Assembly (NCBI GenBank): GCA_963627915.1
Contig: CAVGCY010000067.1
Location: 47,683-111,682 of the forward strand
Source: CALACW01 sp963627915
GTDB taxonomy: Bacteria; Bacillota; Clostridia; Oscillospirales; Acutalibacteraceae
Length of the DNA: 64,000 nucleotides
Direction: 5' to 3'
The notes beneath the pieces were generated by a model. That model made no database searches. It had not been told where the DNA came from and saw nothing but the letters and a program-made list of their open reading frames with translations. Made by a program: the position numbers and the translations under genes. This document shows positions 16,901 through 25,331 of the stretch, piece after piece. How positions within the stretch are numbered: the stretch's first letter is position 1; each line of letters opens with the position of its first letter.

Positions 16901-18590
16901 GGTCGATTACAGCAAATATTTAAGGGGAATATACGAGTCTCATTCATATCAGTTTGCAAGCTGCGCCGGAGCATCGACCGGCATAGTGCAGTATGAAATG
17001 ACAGTGGAGCTTACCCCCGAGGATTATGAGGATGTTACATGGTCGTCGTGCGGCGCCAGAGGCAAGGGCATATATGTTCTCGGTCCGGTGGAGGGCGGTA
17101 CTCCTCTGACTGTCGACGACGTTCTTGTTACGTCCGAGCCCGAAGCTCCGGAGGGCTTCGTCAGCGTTCAGGACTTTAAAACGCCGAACCGTACTGAGGC
17201 GAACAATCTCGGCTACCGTCCGAGCAATTCAAACTATATAGAAAGCGGAGAATCTCTGACAAACGTATATATTTATCAAAGACAGGAGACTCCCGTACAG
17301 AAAAAATATATCTCTTCAATTTATGTTTCAACGTATACGCTTGAAAATGCCGTCGGCTCTTCACTTTCAGAACTCACTGACGAAATGAAGAAGCAGTATA
17401 ACGCGTACGGAAACGATTACTGCATTCAGACGCTCTTTGCGCAGTGTACCGATGAAATTATCCGGTCGAATATAGCTCTCGACAGTTCTCAGAGCTTTTA
17501 TCAGAATCCTGACGCCACGCCCGATACGGCTTCGTATATAGGCGTGTCAAGGACCGATTCCGAGTCGCAGGCCATTATGGGTATAATAAGATATGTTACC
17601 GACAGCAAATCTGCGCCGGGTACAATAGTTGTTAACGGAGCTACCTACACAAAGGCGGGAGATATGATACCCGATCCCAAGGGTTCGTATTACCTTTATT
17701 ATACGACCTCTTCGTCGTCAAATCCCGGAAGACCGATAACTGATATTAACATAAGCTCGGAAATATATTATGAGGACTGCGCAACCGCTATGACGGCGAA
17801 CTCCGTCGACGTTTCCGAACTTAAGAACGGTACTGTTGTAACGCGTGAGGCTGTAAAGGCAAAGCTTTACGGCGATGCTGACGAATCATCATATATTCAT
17901 ATGAGTTATGATGACAACGCAACGGTAATGAGCGGTATTTACGTCGGTCACGGAAAGACGAAAAAAGAAGCTCAGGCAAATCTGCTCAGTCTCGGCTGTA
18001 ATATCTGTGTAAATATTGACGTAAATCAGAACGCGGGCGGAGAATATGTTTATATCGGATATACACGGTACGCCGTGAGCAACCGCGAAATTAAAAAAGG
18101 AGTTGCAAATTACGCTGTCAGGGATATTTTGCTGACTGTCGGAGAGGATCATCAAGACGAGATTGTTGTTGACGGAGTTACGTATTTAAGTGCTGTTGAC
18201 GAATATACCGTTAAATCCGATTCGGATGGATCTAAGGGCGTTTCGCTTAATATGGGAACGGGCGGAAAGCAGATATATCTTTATTACGCTATGGGTGTTT
18301 CTAAGACAACCGAAAGTGCGATTGCGAAGCTCGGTATCGCATGCAAGGACTACGGTATGATAAACGACGAGACAAATATATGGGAGAATGTATTTGACGT
18401 TAACGGAAACCGCGTCAATCTCAACGAGGGCGCGATTAAAACAACAGACAACGGACTGCACATTACCGATAACAGAATGTATCTTTATGTCACCAGAATG
18501 AACAATGACGTCAAGGATGACCGCCGGGCGGATATGAATGCGATAAATAAAGAATTTATAGCATACGACGTGTATATGAAGGGGGAGTAA
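13968..18590 (+). CDS. Giant exported MABP-like repeat protein, 1540 residues
   Basis: Signal peptide (about 1-36), an N-terminal repeat (55-110: GYIAVKKNIN, VGYKTTEDSD, AITDISL), an acidic helical region, two or three hydrophobic helices at about 461-545, then about 990 residues of beta-rich repeats. The first half matches the 10162 gene, including RRWNALYTSRSRHAGSPI. Later repeats include YTYLGYTTTTNSNDAVTDI, YLYYTTSSSSNPGRPITDI, VDVNQNAGGEYVYIGYTR and LNMGTGGKQIYLYYA. DxNxxAGGxYxYxxYxR is very like the eukaryotic MABP core. No C-terminal anchor or sortase motif is visible, so the internal helices would hold it in the membrane. Function unknown; adhesion or carbohydrate binding is possible. 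Confidence 0.75.
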   Translation: MINIKRIRIHYILASVSLVLAFSLLFTDIGSVFASAVENKPEYISEVQVFSGNSLDEAVNSCESAGYIAVKKNINRSEDGDEKDNGIFIVGYKTTEDSDEAITDISLLQMNSGYQDYTYADVAERAMEKLGNVPTELLYAVNEFAENYGKGSPAAVSAVKLLNCYHVDEMNNMKLGDYLVSGNCTVDFIKKILSRSNTSVVTAFCNALVAGTADYGDENWAVRVSASKVKEELADPDNNMMLDKKYKVLASELTDGLQSFAESFNGAAERYEENGGKVETSVKDVSDTEMNEQTVKDMTTGGKIEKTDGDALFLYVYDVLNQYDYDENTKLGDYIVSLGNSSYDEISSLRKIYPLVDSLTDGQIATMRMSGVAFSAVYLINGEGLIDETDKQVDVIKKDIKSNLGTDSMSIWIGTDQTAYNQKVAVTKDAYRANSAGQIYNTLTTPDDVDTFLSETFSKLNIAMMVIGIAWGITYLTATVINVMAFTAVFTGAWSIWATCCAGIGAGVFSTIFGLLGCAAIILNYVVLVVMIVVIIALLVKYLWDLFTDDDAEEFSEIPPVMFDEANNRYVRYDAVNLNGSPANINGDNARRWNALYTSRSRHAGSPIQSSEIEDLITVQYNDSTAPQGYKPVKCFGEVYAANLNANSKSDSCSVYMFYRCSASTINEGEQAETDENVKYISKLSLSVESSETAAKAALTKAGYNVLDVNLSSNLSEIKKYTYLGYTTTTNSNDAVTDIRISARNTSDVYLFGNASYSACGTTATGDTLYYTSYKSAGTPILADLVVKYSLNDIPEGYEPVNMFCGGNAFNFNVGTESNNIVFTSHNSQPYDHWKDKGTYLYFKPSVTYTEGEEYIAGFVLVAGNDNGTAGNTADDYIEALGLKKFDLSLTHAVKVKLPSESVGYLTIDNWETNVETYICYTTTYNPYRAIYGIRSYTSAPGNYSVPVCLGALTSGSYAVCDVMFELKHSVYTYTQNSVDYSKYLRGIYESHSYQFASCAGASTGIVQYEMTVELTPEDYEDVTWSSCGARGKGIYVLGPVEGGTPLTVDDVLVTSEPEAPEGFVSVQDFKTPNRTEANNLGYRPSNSNYIESGESLTNVYIYQRQETPVQKKYISSIYVSTYTLENAVGSSLSELTDEMKKQYNAYGNDYCIQTLFAQCTDEIIRSNIALDSSQSFYQNPDATPDTASYIGVSRTDSESQAIMGIIRYVTDSKSAPGTIVVNGATYTKAGDMIPDPKGSYYLYYTTSSSSNPGRPITDINISSEIYYEDCATAMTANSVDVSELKNGTVVTREAVKAKLYGDADESSYIHMSYDDNATVMSGIYVGHGKTKKEAQANLLSLGCNICVNIDVNQNAGGEYVYIGYTRYAVSNREIKKGVANYAVRDILLTVGEDHQDEIVVDGVTYLSAVDEYTVKSDSDGSKGVSLNMGTGGKQIYLYYAMGVSKTTESAIAKLGIACKDYGMINDETNIWENVFDVNGNRVNLNEGAIKTTDNGLHITDNRMYLYVTRMNNDVKDDRRADMNAINKEFIAYDVYMKGE

Positions 18591-18593
18591 GGT

Positions 18594-19922
18594 GTGAAAA
18601 AAAATAAAAAAACGCTTTCGCTCCTTTGCGCTCTCTGCTTAGTCTTTACTGTTTTTATCCCCTCGATATCCCTTTCGGCGGACGCGTCCGACGTCAATGC
18701 GGGCGAATATGTTTATACGTTCAATGTAAAGGTTGACAATCCGTGCAATTCCTCAAGTATGGATAAGGACGACGTAAACGTTTTATATTTTGATTATTAT
18801 TATATTACAAAAAACGGATACGGCGAAGAGAAAAAGGAAACCTTTGATATGTCGTGGGACGGCGGTTCCAACAGAAATTCGGACTTTCTGTCGAAGTATT
18901 TCATAAGACCGAACGACAATGCGTACAGCACAAGCTTTGACGTTACACTCCCCGGTAAGCTTAACCGTATTTACATAATGCTTAATATGGACGGCGGCGA
19001 ACGCCTGTCGTTTACGGTTGAGAGCGTATACTGCGGGGATAAGCGTATTAACAGCAATACTGATTACGTTTCCTCGGCATATTACGATTCAACCGCAACG
19101 GTTTACTGTTCAATGGAGAAATCGGTTATCGATGAAACAAATTCCCCGTATTTTAAAGAGCATGAGGAATTTGATATTACCGGAAAAACGATGAACGATA
19201 TTATTAATAATATCGATACCGCAAATGATTACGCGGGAGATTTCCGCGACCAGTATAATTCCGTTATCGATACTTCTGTACTTAAAGATTGCATAGGCTC
19301 TTCCGACGGCGATATCAATCAGCATTATTCGCACAGCGACGAGGAGAGCATGTACAGGTATACGTTTTATTTCGACGTTGAGAACCCCATTAACCTTACA
19401 AATGCCGATTATAACGAGGTTGAAACGTTTTATATCCAAATGAAATATAAGGATAAAAACGGATACGGCGAGCAAAAATCATATACTCTCGATATGTCGT
19501 ACAGCAATGACCTTAAACGAAATAAAAATCCCGATTATCTGAGTTATTTTGAAAGAAACGACGATAACGCTTATAAAACGCATTTCTCCGTCTGGGTTCC
19601 CGGTATCATAACCGAGGTTACGAGCAAGCTTAATATGTCCGGTGAAAAGCTGAGCGTTAATTTTGAAAAAATAACTCTCGGTTCCATATCCGTAAATACG
19701 GACAGAGACTATGTTTCGTCTAAGTATTTTGATTCGGATTTGAAAATTCCGTGCAGCGTGCCCTCATCGCAGATTGTACTGAAAGATGAGAAACTGCCGG
19801 AAACGTACGGCGGTGATTTAAAGGATCAATACGGTTCTGTCGTATGTGAGGACTTGTTTAATAAAGCCTCGGAAAATCCGCAGAGATATCTGTACCATAT
19901 GCAGAACGTTCTTTTGTCATGA
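18594..19922 (+). CDS. Exported protein with duplicated ~135-residue beta domain
   Basis: A 442-residue secreted protein with signal peptide (about 1-31) and two tandem copies of one domain, at about 38-175 and 255-395. Both copies contain KNGYGE(E/Q)K, D-M-S, RNDDNAY or RPNDNAY, PG-[KI]-[LI], LNM.G and DYVSS.Y.DS in the same order. Each is followed by a YxGDxxDQYxSV motif (YAGDFRDQYNSV, YGGDLKDQYGSV). The layout vaguely recalls PLAT-like beta sandwiches, but no confident family is assigned. No anchor is visible, so it may be released. GTG start with GGGGGAG upstream, 3 bases after the preceding stop. Last gene of the cluster. Confidence 0.7.
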   Translation: MKKNKKTLSLLCALCLVFTVFIPSISLSADASDVNAGEYVYTFNVKVDNPCNSSSMDKDDVNVLYFDYYYITKNGYGEEKKETFDMSWDGGSNRNSDFLSKYFIRPNDNAYSTSFDVTLPGKLNRIYIMLNMDGGERLSFTVESVYCGDKRINSNTDYVSSAYYDSTATVYCSMEKSVIDETNSPYFKEHEEFDITGKTMNDIINNIDTANDYAGDFRDQYNSVIDTSVLKDCIGSSDGDINQHYSHSDEESMYRYTFYFDVENPINLTNADYNEVETFYIQMKYKDKNGYGEQKSYTLDMSYSNDLKRNKNPDYLSYFERNDDNAYKTHFSVWVPGIITEVTSKLNMSGEKLSVNFEKITLGSISVNTDRDYVSSKYFDSDLKIPCSVPSSQIVLKDEKLPETYGGDLKDQYGSVVCEDLFNKASENPQRYLYHMQNVLLS

Positions 19923-20031
19923 TATATTATAAAAAAGACTGATATTGTCCGAAAAAATATAGGACATACAGGACAGGAATGTCGGTATATCTTTTTTCAG
20001 TATTTACAGTATCGTAAAATATAATACAGTG

Positions 20032-20080
20032 CGGCGCGGTATTCGGGATGATCCGAAATCCGCGCCGTATCCTTGTTTTT
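20032..20080 (+). terminator. Terminator of the surface cluster
   Basis: CGGCGCGG at 20032 pairs with CCGCGCCG ending near 20068, with an inner TTCGG/CCGAA stem, then CCTTGTTTTT. It lies about 110 bases after the end of the 442-residue gene. The rest of 19923-20201 has no convincing gene. Confidence 0.7.
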
Positions 20081-20201
20081 GCAATCTTTATTTTCTGAAA
20101 CAACAGCTTTTGAAATTTTGCATAAAAGACGGCAATATGGCGGTGATTGATTCAATAATTAGCCCTTTTGGAAAATTGTCATGTTTGTTGTGCAAAAATG
20201 G

Positions 20202-20230
20202 TTGCATTTCTATGATTTACGTGCTATAAT
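20202..20230 (+). promoter_or_regulatory. Sigma-A promoter of the 1583-residue surface protein
   Basis: TTGCAT at 20202-20207, 17-base spacer, TATAAT at 20225-20230. The predicted leader is about 90 bases long. A second, weaker TATACT lies at about 20286. Confidence 0.7.
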
Positions 20231-20324
20231 TTTCGAGTAACATTCATTCGCAAAGGATATATATGTTAACACAATTCAACCTATGGTATACTGCCGGTAA
20301 TGATTTAGGAGGATCAAGAGGACA

Positions 20325-23300
20325 ATGAGAAAGAGAAGGATTATATCAGTGCTGCTTTCATTTATCGTTATCATTGGGATGTTGCCTGTGAACTGTCTGA
20401 CGGTATTTGCAGACAGCGACGCGATAGAAATATCGTCTGCTGCCGAACTTGCCGCTTTGGCTGCTGCTGTCAAAGAAGGTAGTCATTTTGAGGGACAGAC
20501 TGTAAAGCTTACACAGGATATTGATCTGAGTGAAATCGGCAATTGGAATCCCATCGGATATAACTTGAATAATTATTTCTCAGGTGTATTTGACGGTGAT
20601 TTTCATACCGTTTATAATTTGAGCTACGACTATTCTATTGACGCCGGCAATATAATCAATACCCCTTACCAAGCGGTAGGTCTTTTTGGTTCTTGTAATA
20701 ATGCGGTAATAAAAAATTTAAAACTTGATACCGTGACAATTAATTTGATTAACAGCTCCGGTTATCACAATACTTATTCGTCCATCGACGGAAGCAATAT
20801 TTATACCGGCGGTCTTATCGGATATGCTGTAGGTACAACCATCGACGGCGTTACTTTGGATAATGTTTCAATTACCGGTGAAACACAATCCGAGGCCGGA
20901 ACCTGTTACACCGGCGGATTGGTTGGTTATGCAGCATCCGGAACTTCCATTGTTTATTCCTCTGTGGGGAACGGAACAATTAACGGTGCTTCTTCCTCGG
21001 TAAACGGAAACAGCTGTGTCGGCGGTATTGCGGGGCTGATGAAGGACGAGGGCTCAATTCGCCAGAGTTATAATGCCGCGAATATAAACGGCGGGCACAG
21101 TGTCGGTCATGCAAGTACCGGCGGCATTGTCGGTAAAATGGAGAACGGTACTGTTGAAACTGCATATATCACAAACTGCTATAACAGCGGAACTCTTACG
21201 CATTCGGGGTCATGGCTTGAAACCGGTGAAATCGGCGGAATCGCCGGATATGCATATGGCTCAATAACAAATTGTTATAGCAGCGGTTCTGTGATTGCCA
21301 ATACAAATACTGTCGGAGGCGATGTATACGCCGGCGGAATCGCCGGAAATGCCAGCAGTATTACCGCAATCGGGAATTGCGCCGTTGTTTCTTCAAAGAT
21401 ATCAGGCGGAACAAAAAGATATATTATTTCCGGAGGCGGGATCAAATCAGGTAATGTTTCTCTTTCAGGTATCGGCGGTTCGCCGACAAATGACGCTGTG
21501 GCGCAGTTTGCGTCCGCTGATTTTATGACATCGGCATTATTTATAAACCAGCTCGGCTGGGACTTTTCTTCGGTTTGGAGCATTGAACCGGGACAGTTTC
21601 CTAAATTAAGAATCAAGGACTCCAACAACGAGAAAATTGAATTAGTCACCGCGGCATTGGTACAGACATATATTGTTTATGCAGAAGGCGATGATTATTC
21701 TTCCGTTACCGGCAATATTTCTTTCCATAATCCCGAAAACGGATGTACTGTGAGCTGGAGTTCCGATAATGAAGGAGTTGTTAATTCGGCAAGCGGCTTG
21801 GTGTCTGCAAAAGAAAATGATTGTCTTGTTAGGGTTTCAGCAAAAATTGAAAAAGAAGGTTATAGTTTAACAAAGACCTTCGTACTGAATGTTATCGGAA
21901 CGAAATCAACGCAGACTCCTGAAGTTGAAGATTGGGCGATGACTGTTATCGAAGCAAGAAATCTTGTTTCGCTGATGCGCGGATGTAAATTTCAGCAGGT
22001 ATCTGCCGATGACGCTGACGTTCTCGTTCTGACAGGACAAAACGTGGAAGAAGACGCTGTCGCCGAAACTATGTCAAAGTTTCTTGGATTCTGGGATGTT
22101 CCCGGAGAAAGCACATATTTAAAGCATCAGATGGGCGATGTTATACAAACAATTAAGGATGGTGCCGATGCCGAATTCGACGCATTGGTAAGCGATTTCA
22201 GCAACGGTTTACTTAAGGGAGACGACGGGGAGGCGGTTTTAAACGCTAAAACCGCAGCAAAGAAGCTGATTGCTATTCCGAAAGCTTCATTTAAATATGA
22301 TTTATCAAATGTCGATTTTATAAATGCTTACAGTAAATTCAAGAGCGCAAAGAATTTCTCAGTTGATGAAAATGCCACTCCCATGGAGAATGTTTTCGAG
22401 GGATTGAATAAAATGGCGGGAATATTTGACGTTATTCTTAAAACCGGAGGTATTAAAGGCTCTCTGGGGAACATTATTAATTCCGCCGGAAATACCCTTA
22501 CATTCTTCAAGCTGTTTAAGGCTTATAAAATAGGTGTGCAAAATGCCCAGAAAGAATATATTAAAGCGTATTTGGATTTGCGCGAACAGGGACTTGAGCC
22601 TACGGACGATTTGTTTGTGATGAATATGCAGATGAAGGCCACATCGGATGGTACCTTCAAATCTGTCGAAGATTGTGACAAATTGAATGAAATGTGCGAA
22701 TTGATATTTAAGGTATATTCTAAATATACTCGCAGTGTGGATGACTGCTATAAGGTTGTTATTCAGTGTCCGGTTGATGTTTTTGTTTATAATTCCGAGG
22801 GGGAGCTTGTTGGTCGCGTCGTAGACAATGCTGTCGATGAGGGGATAAAAAATTCCATTGAGATTACGCTTTCCGGTTCTGAAAACGACGTTAAAACCAT
22901 TCATTTCCAGGATTCCGAGCTTTATAGCATTAAGCTCGTCGGCAATGATGTCGGTACTATGAATATTACCGTTGACAAACCCGGTTATGTCAGCAGACAG
23001 ACTGTTGACTATAACGACATCTCTCTTGAAAACGGCAAGGAGATGCTGATGGATATTTCTTCGTTATCTATTGAAGATAGTCTTATTTATGACGTTGTTG
23101 ACGGCATTATCGCTGAAGAGCCGAAATCTGCGGACAGCGCAGTGACAGATTATAAACTGACCGTCTATACGTACCGTGAGGATGCCGAAGGCGTTTTGTC
23201 GTATCTGACCGTAGAGAATGTCGACGATGGAGGATATGTTGAAGAGGGAACGAATATTAAAGATATTATTGAATCGTTTGGGCTCGGTACGCTGATGGGA

Positions 23301-25076
23301 ATTTATACAGACCCTGAATTTAAGAATAATCTGACAGATATGATTATGCCCGCGTCAGACTTGACGGTTTATGTGAAATACTTTGTAAACGATGATCGCA
23401 TTCAAATTACGGAGCAGCCGACAGGAATGCAATATGTGCTCGGCGATGAACCCGAAGCAATCACGTTCGAGTATAAATCCGATTATGAAACCTCAGTGAA
23501 ATGGTACTCCATAGAATCCGACGGTTCAAGACGACAGATCGAAAATGCGTCCGGTTCATCGTTTGTTCCGGATATAACAGAAACCGGAGAAAAAACCTAT
23601 GCCGCAGTTATTTCAGGTATTGACGGGGATGAAATCTTTTCTGCGATGACGGAAAAGGTCACAATTGGTGTTGTTGAAAAACAAACGTCCGCTTCCGGTG
23701 TTTCCGGCGATCTTCAATGGAAATTATATAATAACGGCGAAATTGTATTTACCGGTAACGGCGCTCCCGACACATACTCTTCAAAACAGGCTCCCTGGTA
23801 TCAATATGCAGAAGACATTACCAAGGTTACGTTTGACGGTTCTGTTACAAAAATCGGCGGTTATATGTTTGAGAATTGTGTGAATCTTAAAACGCTCACG
23901 ATTCCGGATTCCGTGACAGAAATTGAAGAATATGCGCTTAGGGGATGCGTCGGATTAACAGAATTAACAATACCCTTTGTCGGCGCTTCGAGAACCGCTC
24001 AGAATACATATGACGCTGTTCTCGGATATGCTTTCGGCAGGACAAACGAAGACGGAATAAATCAATTCTTCGAATTTTCAGACGGAAGTTTGAACGGTTA
24101 TGTTTATGCTATTCCCGCATCTTTGGAAAAAGTTACGGTTACAGACGCTCCGTCAATAGCTCTCGGCGCTTTCTCCAACTGTACATCATTGAAAGAAATA
24201 ATACTTGGGAATACGACTGCGGAACTTAAAGATTTTATTCTCTATGGAATTGATTCTCTTGAACGATTTGAGATTCAAAACAGAAATTGCTCTATAAGCG
24301 ATAATTATAACACATTCTCCATTTCAGGTACTATTTACGGCTATTCGCTCTCAACCGCAGAATCGTTTGCATCAGGAAAGAACATATTATTTGTACTGCT
24401 TGATGAGGAGCATGTTCATATCTGGGACGATGGTGAGAATACGAAAGAGGCAACCTGTAAGGAGGAAGGCGTAAAAACCTTTACCTGTACCGTTTGCGGT
24501 AATAAGAGAACCGAAGATGTTGAGAAGACCTCTCACACGCCGGAGATTATGCCGGGTGTTGCGGCGGATTGTAAGACGACAGGTCTGACCGAAGGTATAA
24601 AATGCTCTGTCTGCGGTGAGATTCTTTCTCAGCAGGAGGCAGTGCCTAAAACAGACCATATATGGAATGACGGTGAGAATACAAAAGAAGCGTCATGTAA
24701 CGAAGAAGGTATCAAAACCTTTACATGTACTGTTTGCGGAGACAAAAAAACGGATTTGATCAAGGCGGTCGGTCATAAATACGGGCTGTGGATAATTGTA
24801 AGCTCTCCAAGCTGTACAGCGGAAGGATTGGAACAACGCGTCTGTGTTAATGACGTCAAGCATATTGAAACCCGTACCATAGCAAAAACGGCTCATATTG
24901 ATGTTGACAATGATGGAATCTGTGATAACTGTAGCTCAGCACTTGGAACGGCAGAGCCGGATGCGGCAGAATCAAATTGTGTATGCGGACGATATCATAC
25001 AGGTCCGTTTGCGGGAATTGTTAGGTTTTTCCATCTGATTGTCTATTTCTTTAAAAGTCTGTTTAATAAGAATTGA
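20325..25076 (+). CDS. Large multidomain surface protein (GLUG, Ig-like, LRR, Cys repeats)
   Basis: A 1583-residue exported protein with strong AGGAGG site. Order: signal peptide (1-30); GLUG-type repeats to about 430 (GLFGSC, GGLIGYA, GGIAGYA); an atrophied bacterial Ig-like domain (about 445-530, VSWSSDNEGVV); a helical region (540-830); beta-rich domains including an InlB-B-like repeat (about 960-1030); a BspA-type LRR block (about 1160-1345, IPDSVTEIEEYALRGC); two copies of a Cys repeat (HIWDDGENTKEATC, FTCTVCG) after 1365; and a hydrophobic C-terminus (IVRFFHLIVYFFKSLF). Such mosaics are common in gut Clostridia and probably mediate adhesion. It has its own promoter and terminator and is separate from the upstream cluster. 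Confidence 0.8.
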   Translation: MRKRRIISVLLSFIVIIGMLPVNCLTVFADSDAIEISSAAELAALAAAVKEGSHFEGQTVKLTQDIDLSEIGNWNPIGYNLNNYFSGVFDGDFHTVYNLSYDYSIDAGNIINTPYQAVGLFGSCNNAVIKNLKLDTVTINLINSSGYHNTYSSIDGSNIYTGGLIGYAVGTTIDGVTLDNVSITGETQSEAGTCYTGGLVGYAASGTSIVYSSVGNGTINGASSSVNGNSCVGGIAGLMKDEGSIRQSYNAANINGGHSVGHASTGGIVGKMENGTVETAYITNCYNSGTLTHSGSWLETGEIGGIAGYAYGSITNCYSSGSVIANTNTVGGDVYAGGIAGNASSITAIGNCAVVSSKISGGTKRYIISGGGIKSGNVSLSGIGGSPTNDAVAQFASADFMTSALFINQLGWDFSSVWSIEPGQFPKLRIKDSNNEKIELVTAALVQTYIVYAEGDDYSSVTGNISFHNPENGCTVSWSSDNEGVVNSASGLVSAKENDCLVRVSAKIEKEGYSLTKTFVLNVIGTKSTQTPEVEDWAMTVIEARNLVSLMRGCKFQQVSADDADVLVLTGQNVEEDAVAETMSKFLGFWDVPGESTYLKHQMGDVIQTIKDGADAEFDALVSDFSNGLLKGDDGEAVLNAKTAAKKLIAIPKASFKYDLSNVDFINAYSKFKSAKNFSVDENATPMENVFEGLNKMAGIFDVILKTGGIKGSLGNIINSAGNTLTFFKLFKAYKIGVQNAQKEYIKAYLDLREQGLEPTDDLFVMNMQMKATSDGTFKSVEDCDKLNEMCELIFKVYSKYTRSVDDCYKVVIQCPVDVFVYNSEGELVGRVVDNAVDEGIKNSIEITLSGSENDVKTIHFQDSELYSIKLVGNDVGTMNITVDKPGYVSRQTVDYNDISLENGKEMLMDISSLSIEDSLIYDVVDGIIAEEPKSADSAVTDYKLTVYTYREDAEGVLSYLTVENVDDGGYVEEGTNIKDIIESFGLGTLMGIYTDPEFKNNLTDMIMPASDLTVYVKYFVNDDRIQITEQPTGMQYVLGDEPEAITFEYKSDYETSVKWYSIESDGSRRQIENASGSSFVPDITETGEKTYAAVISGIDGDEIFSAMTEKVTIGVVEKQTSASGVSGDLQWKLYNNGEIVFTGNGAPDTYSSKQAPWYQYAEDITKVTFDGSVTKIGGYMFENCVNLKTLTIPDSVTEIEEYALRGCVGLTELTIPFVGASRTAQNTYDAVLGYAFGRTNEDGINQFFEFSDGSLNGYVYAIPASLEKVTVTDAPSIALGAFSNCTSLKEIILGNTTAELKDFILYGIDSLERFEIQNRNCSISDNYNTFSISGTIYGYSLSTAESFASGKNILFVLLDEEHVHIWDDGENTKEATCKEEGVKTFTCTVCGNKRTEDVEKTSHTPEIMPGVAADCKTTGLTEGIKCSVCGEILSQQEAVPKTDHIWNDGENTKEASCNEEGIKTFTCTVCGDKKTDLIKAVGHKYGLWIIVSSPSCTAEGLEQRVCVNDVKHIETRTIAKTAHIDVDNDGICDNCSSALGTAEPDAAESNCVCGRYHTGPFAGIVRFFHLIVYFFKSLFNKN

Positions 25077-25302
25077 TTTTAAGCATAAGCTGCTTTAGAA
25101 AGCGACAAAAAAAATTCGGGATTCGTGTAAAACGAGTCTCGGATTTTTTTTGAGTTTTATATTTAAAATGAGTATAATTTTTCGGTTTTACCCCAACACT
25201 TGACATAGAACCTGAATAAATTGAGGTTATAATTGCGCTACCGAATGCGGCGGTTAAGTATTTAAGATACATCGGTTTAATTTTGTCTTTAAGAAAATCC
25301 AT
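25063..25302 (-). pseudogene. N-terminal remnant of a MATE-family transporter
   Basis: The ATG at 25302 has a perfect GGGAGG site. The first 33 residues (MDFLKDKIKPMYLKYLTAAF, then GSAIITSIYS) match the usual start of MATE exporters, where SIYSxVDMxMVG follows. Here the frame departs after SIYSGSMSSVG and runs through the hairpin at 25111 before stopping at 25063. The protein would be 79 residues without further transport helices. It is most likely a deletion remnant that kept its leader, although a translated leader peptide is possible. Confidence 0.55.
25111..25151. terminator. Bidirectional terminator
   Basis: A 16-bp stem with three G-T pairs (AAAATTCGGGATTCGT / ACGAGTCTCGGATTTT), five-base loop, A-tract on one side and eight Ts on the other. 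It ends the 1583-residue gene on the plus strand and would also stop the minus-strand MATE remnant. Confidence 0.8.
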
Positions 25303-25331
25303 TTTGTTTTCCTCCCTTAAAAAAATAAAAA

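Noticed and set aside
20029..20229. A 66-residue open frame
   Set aside because: It passes through the terminator at 20032 and the promoter at 20202, and lacks a Shine-Dalgarno sequence.
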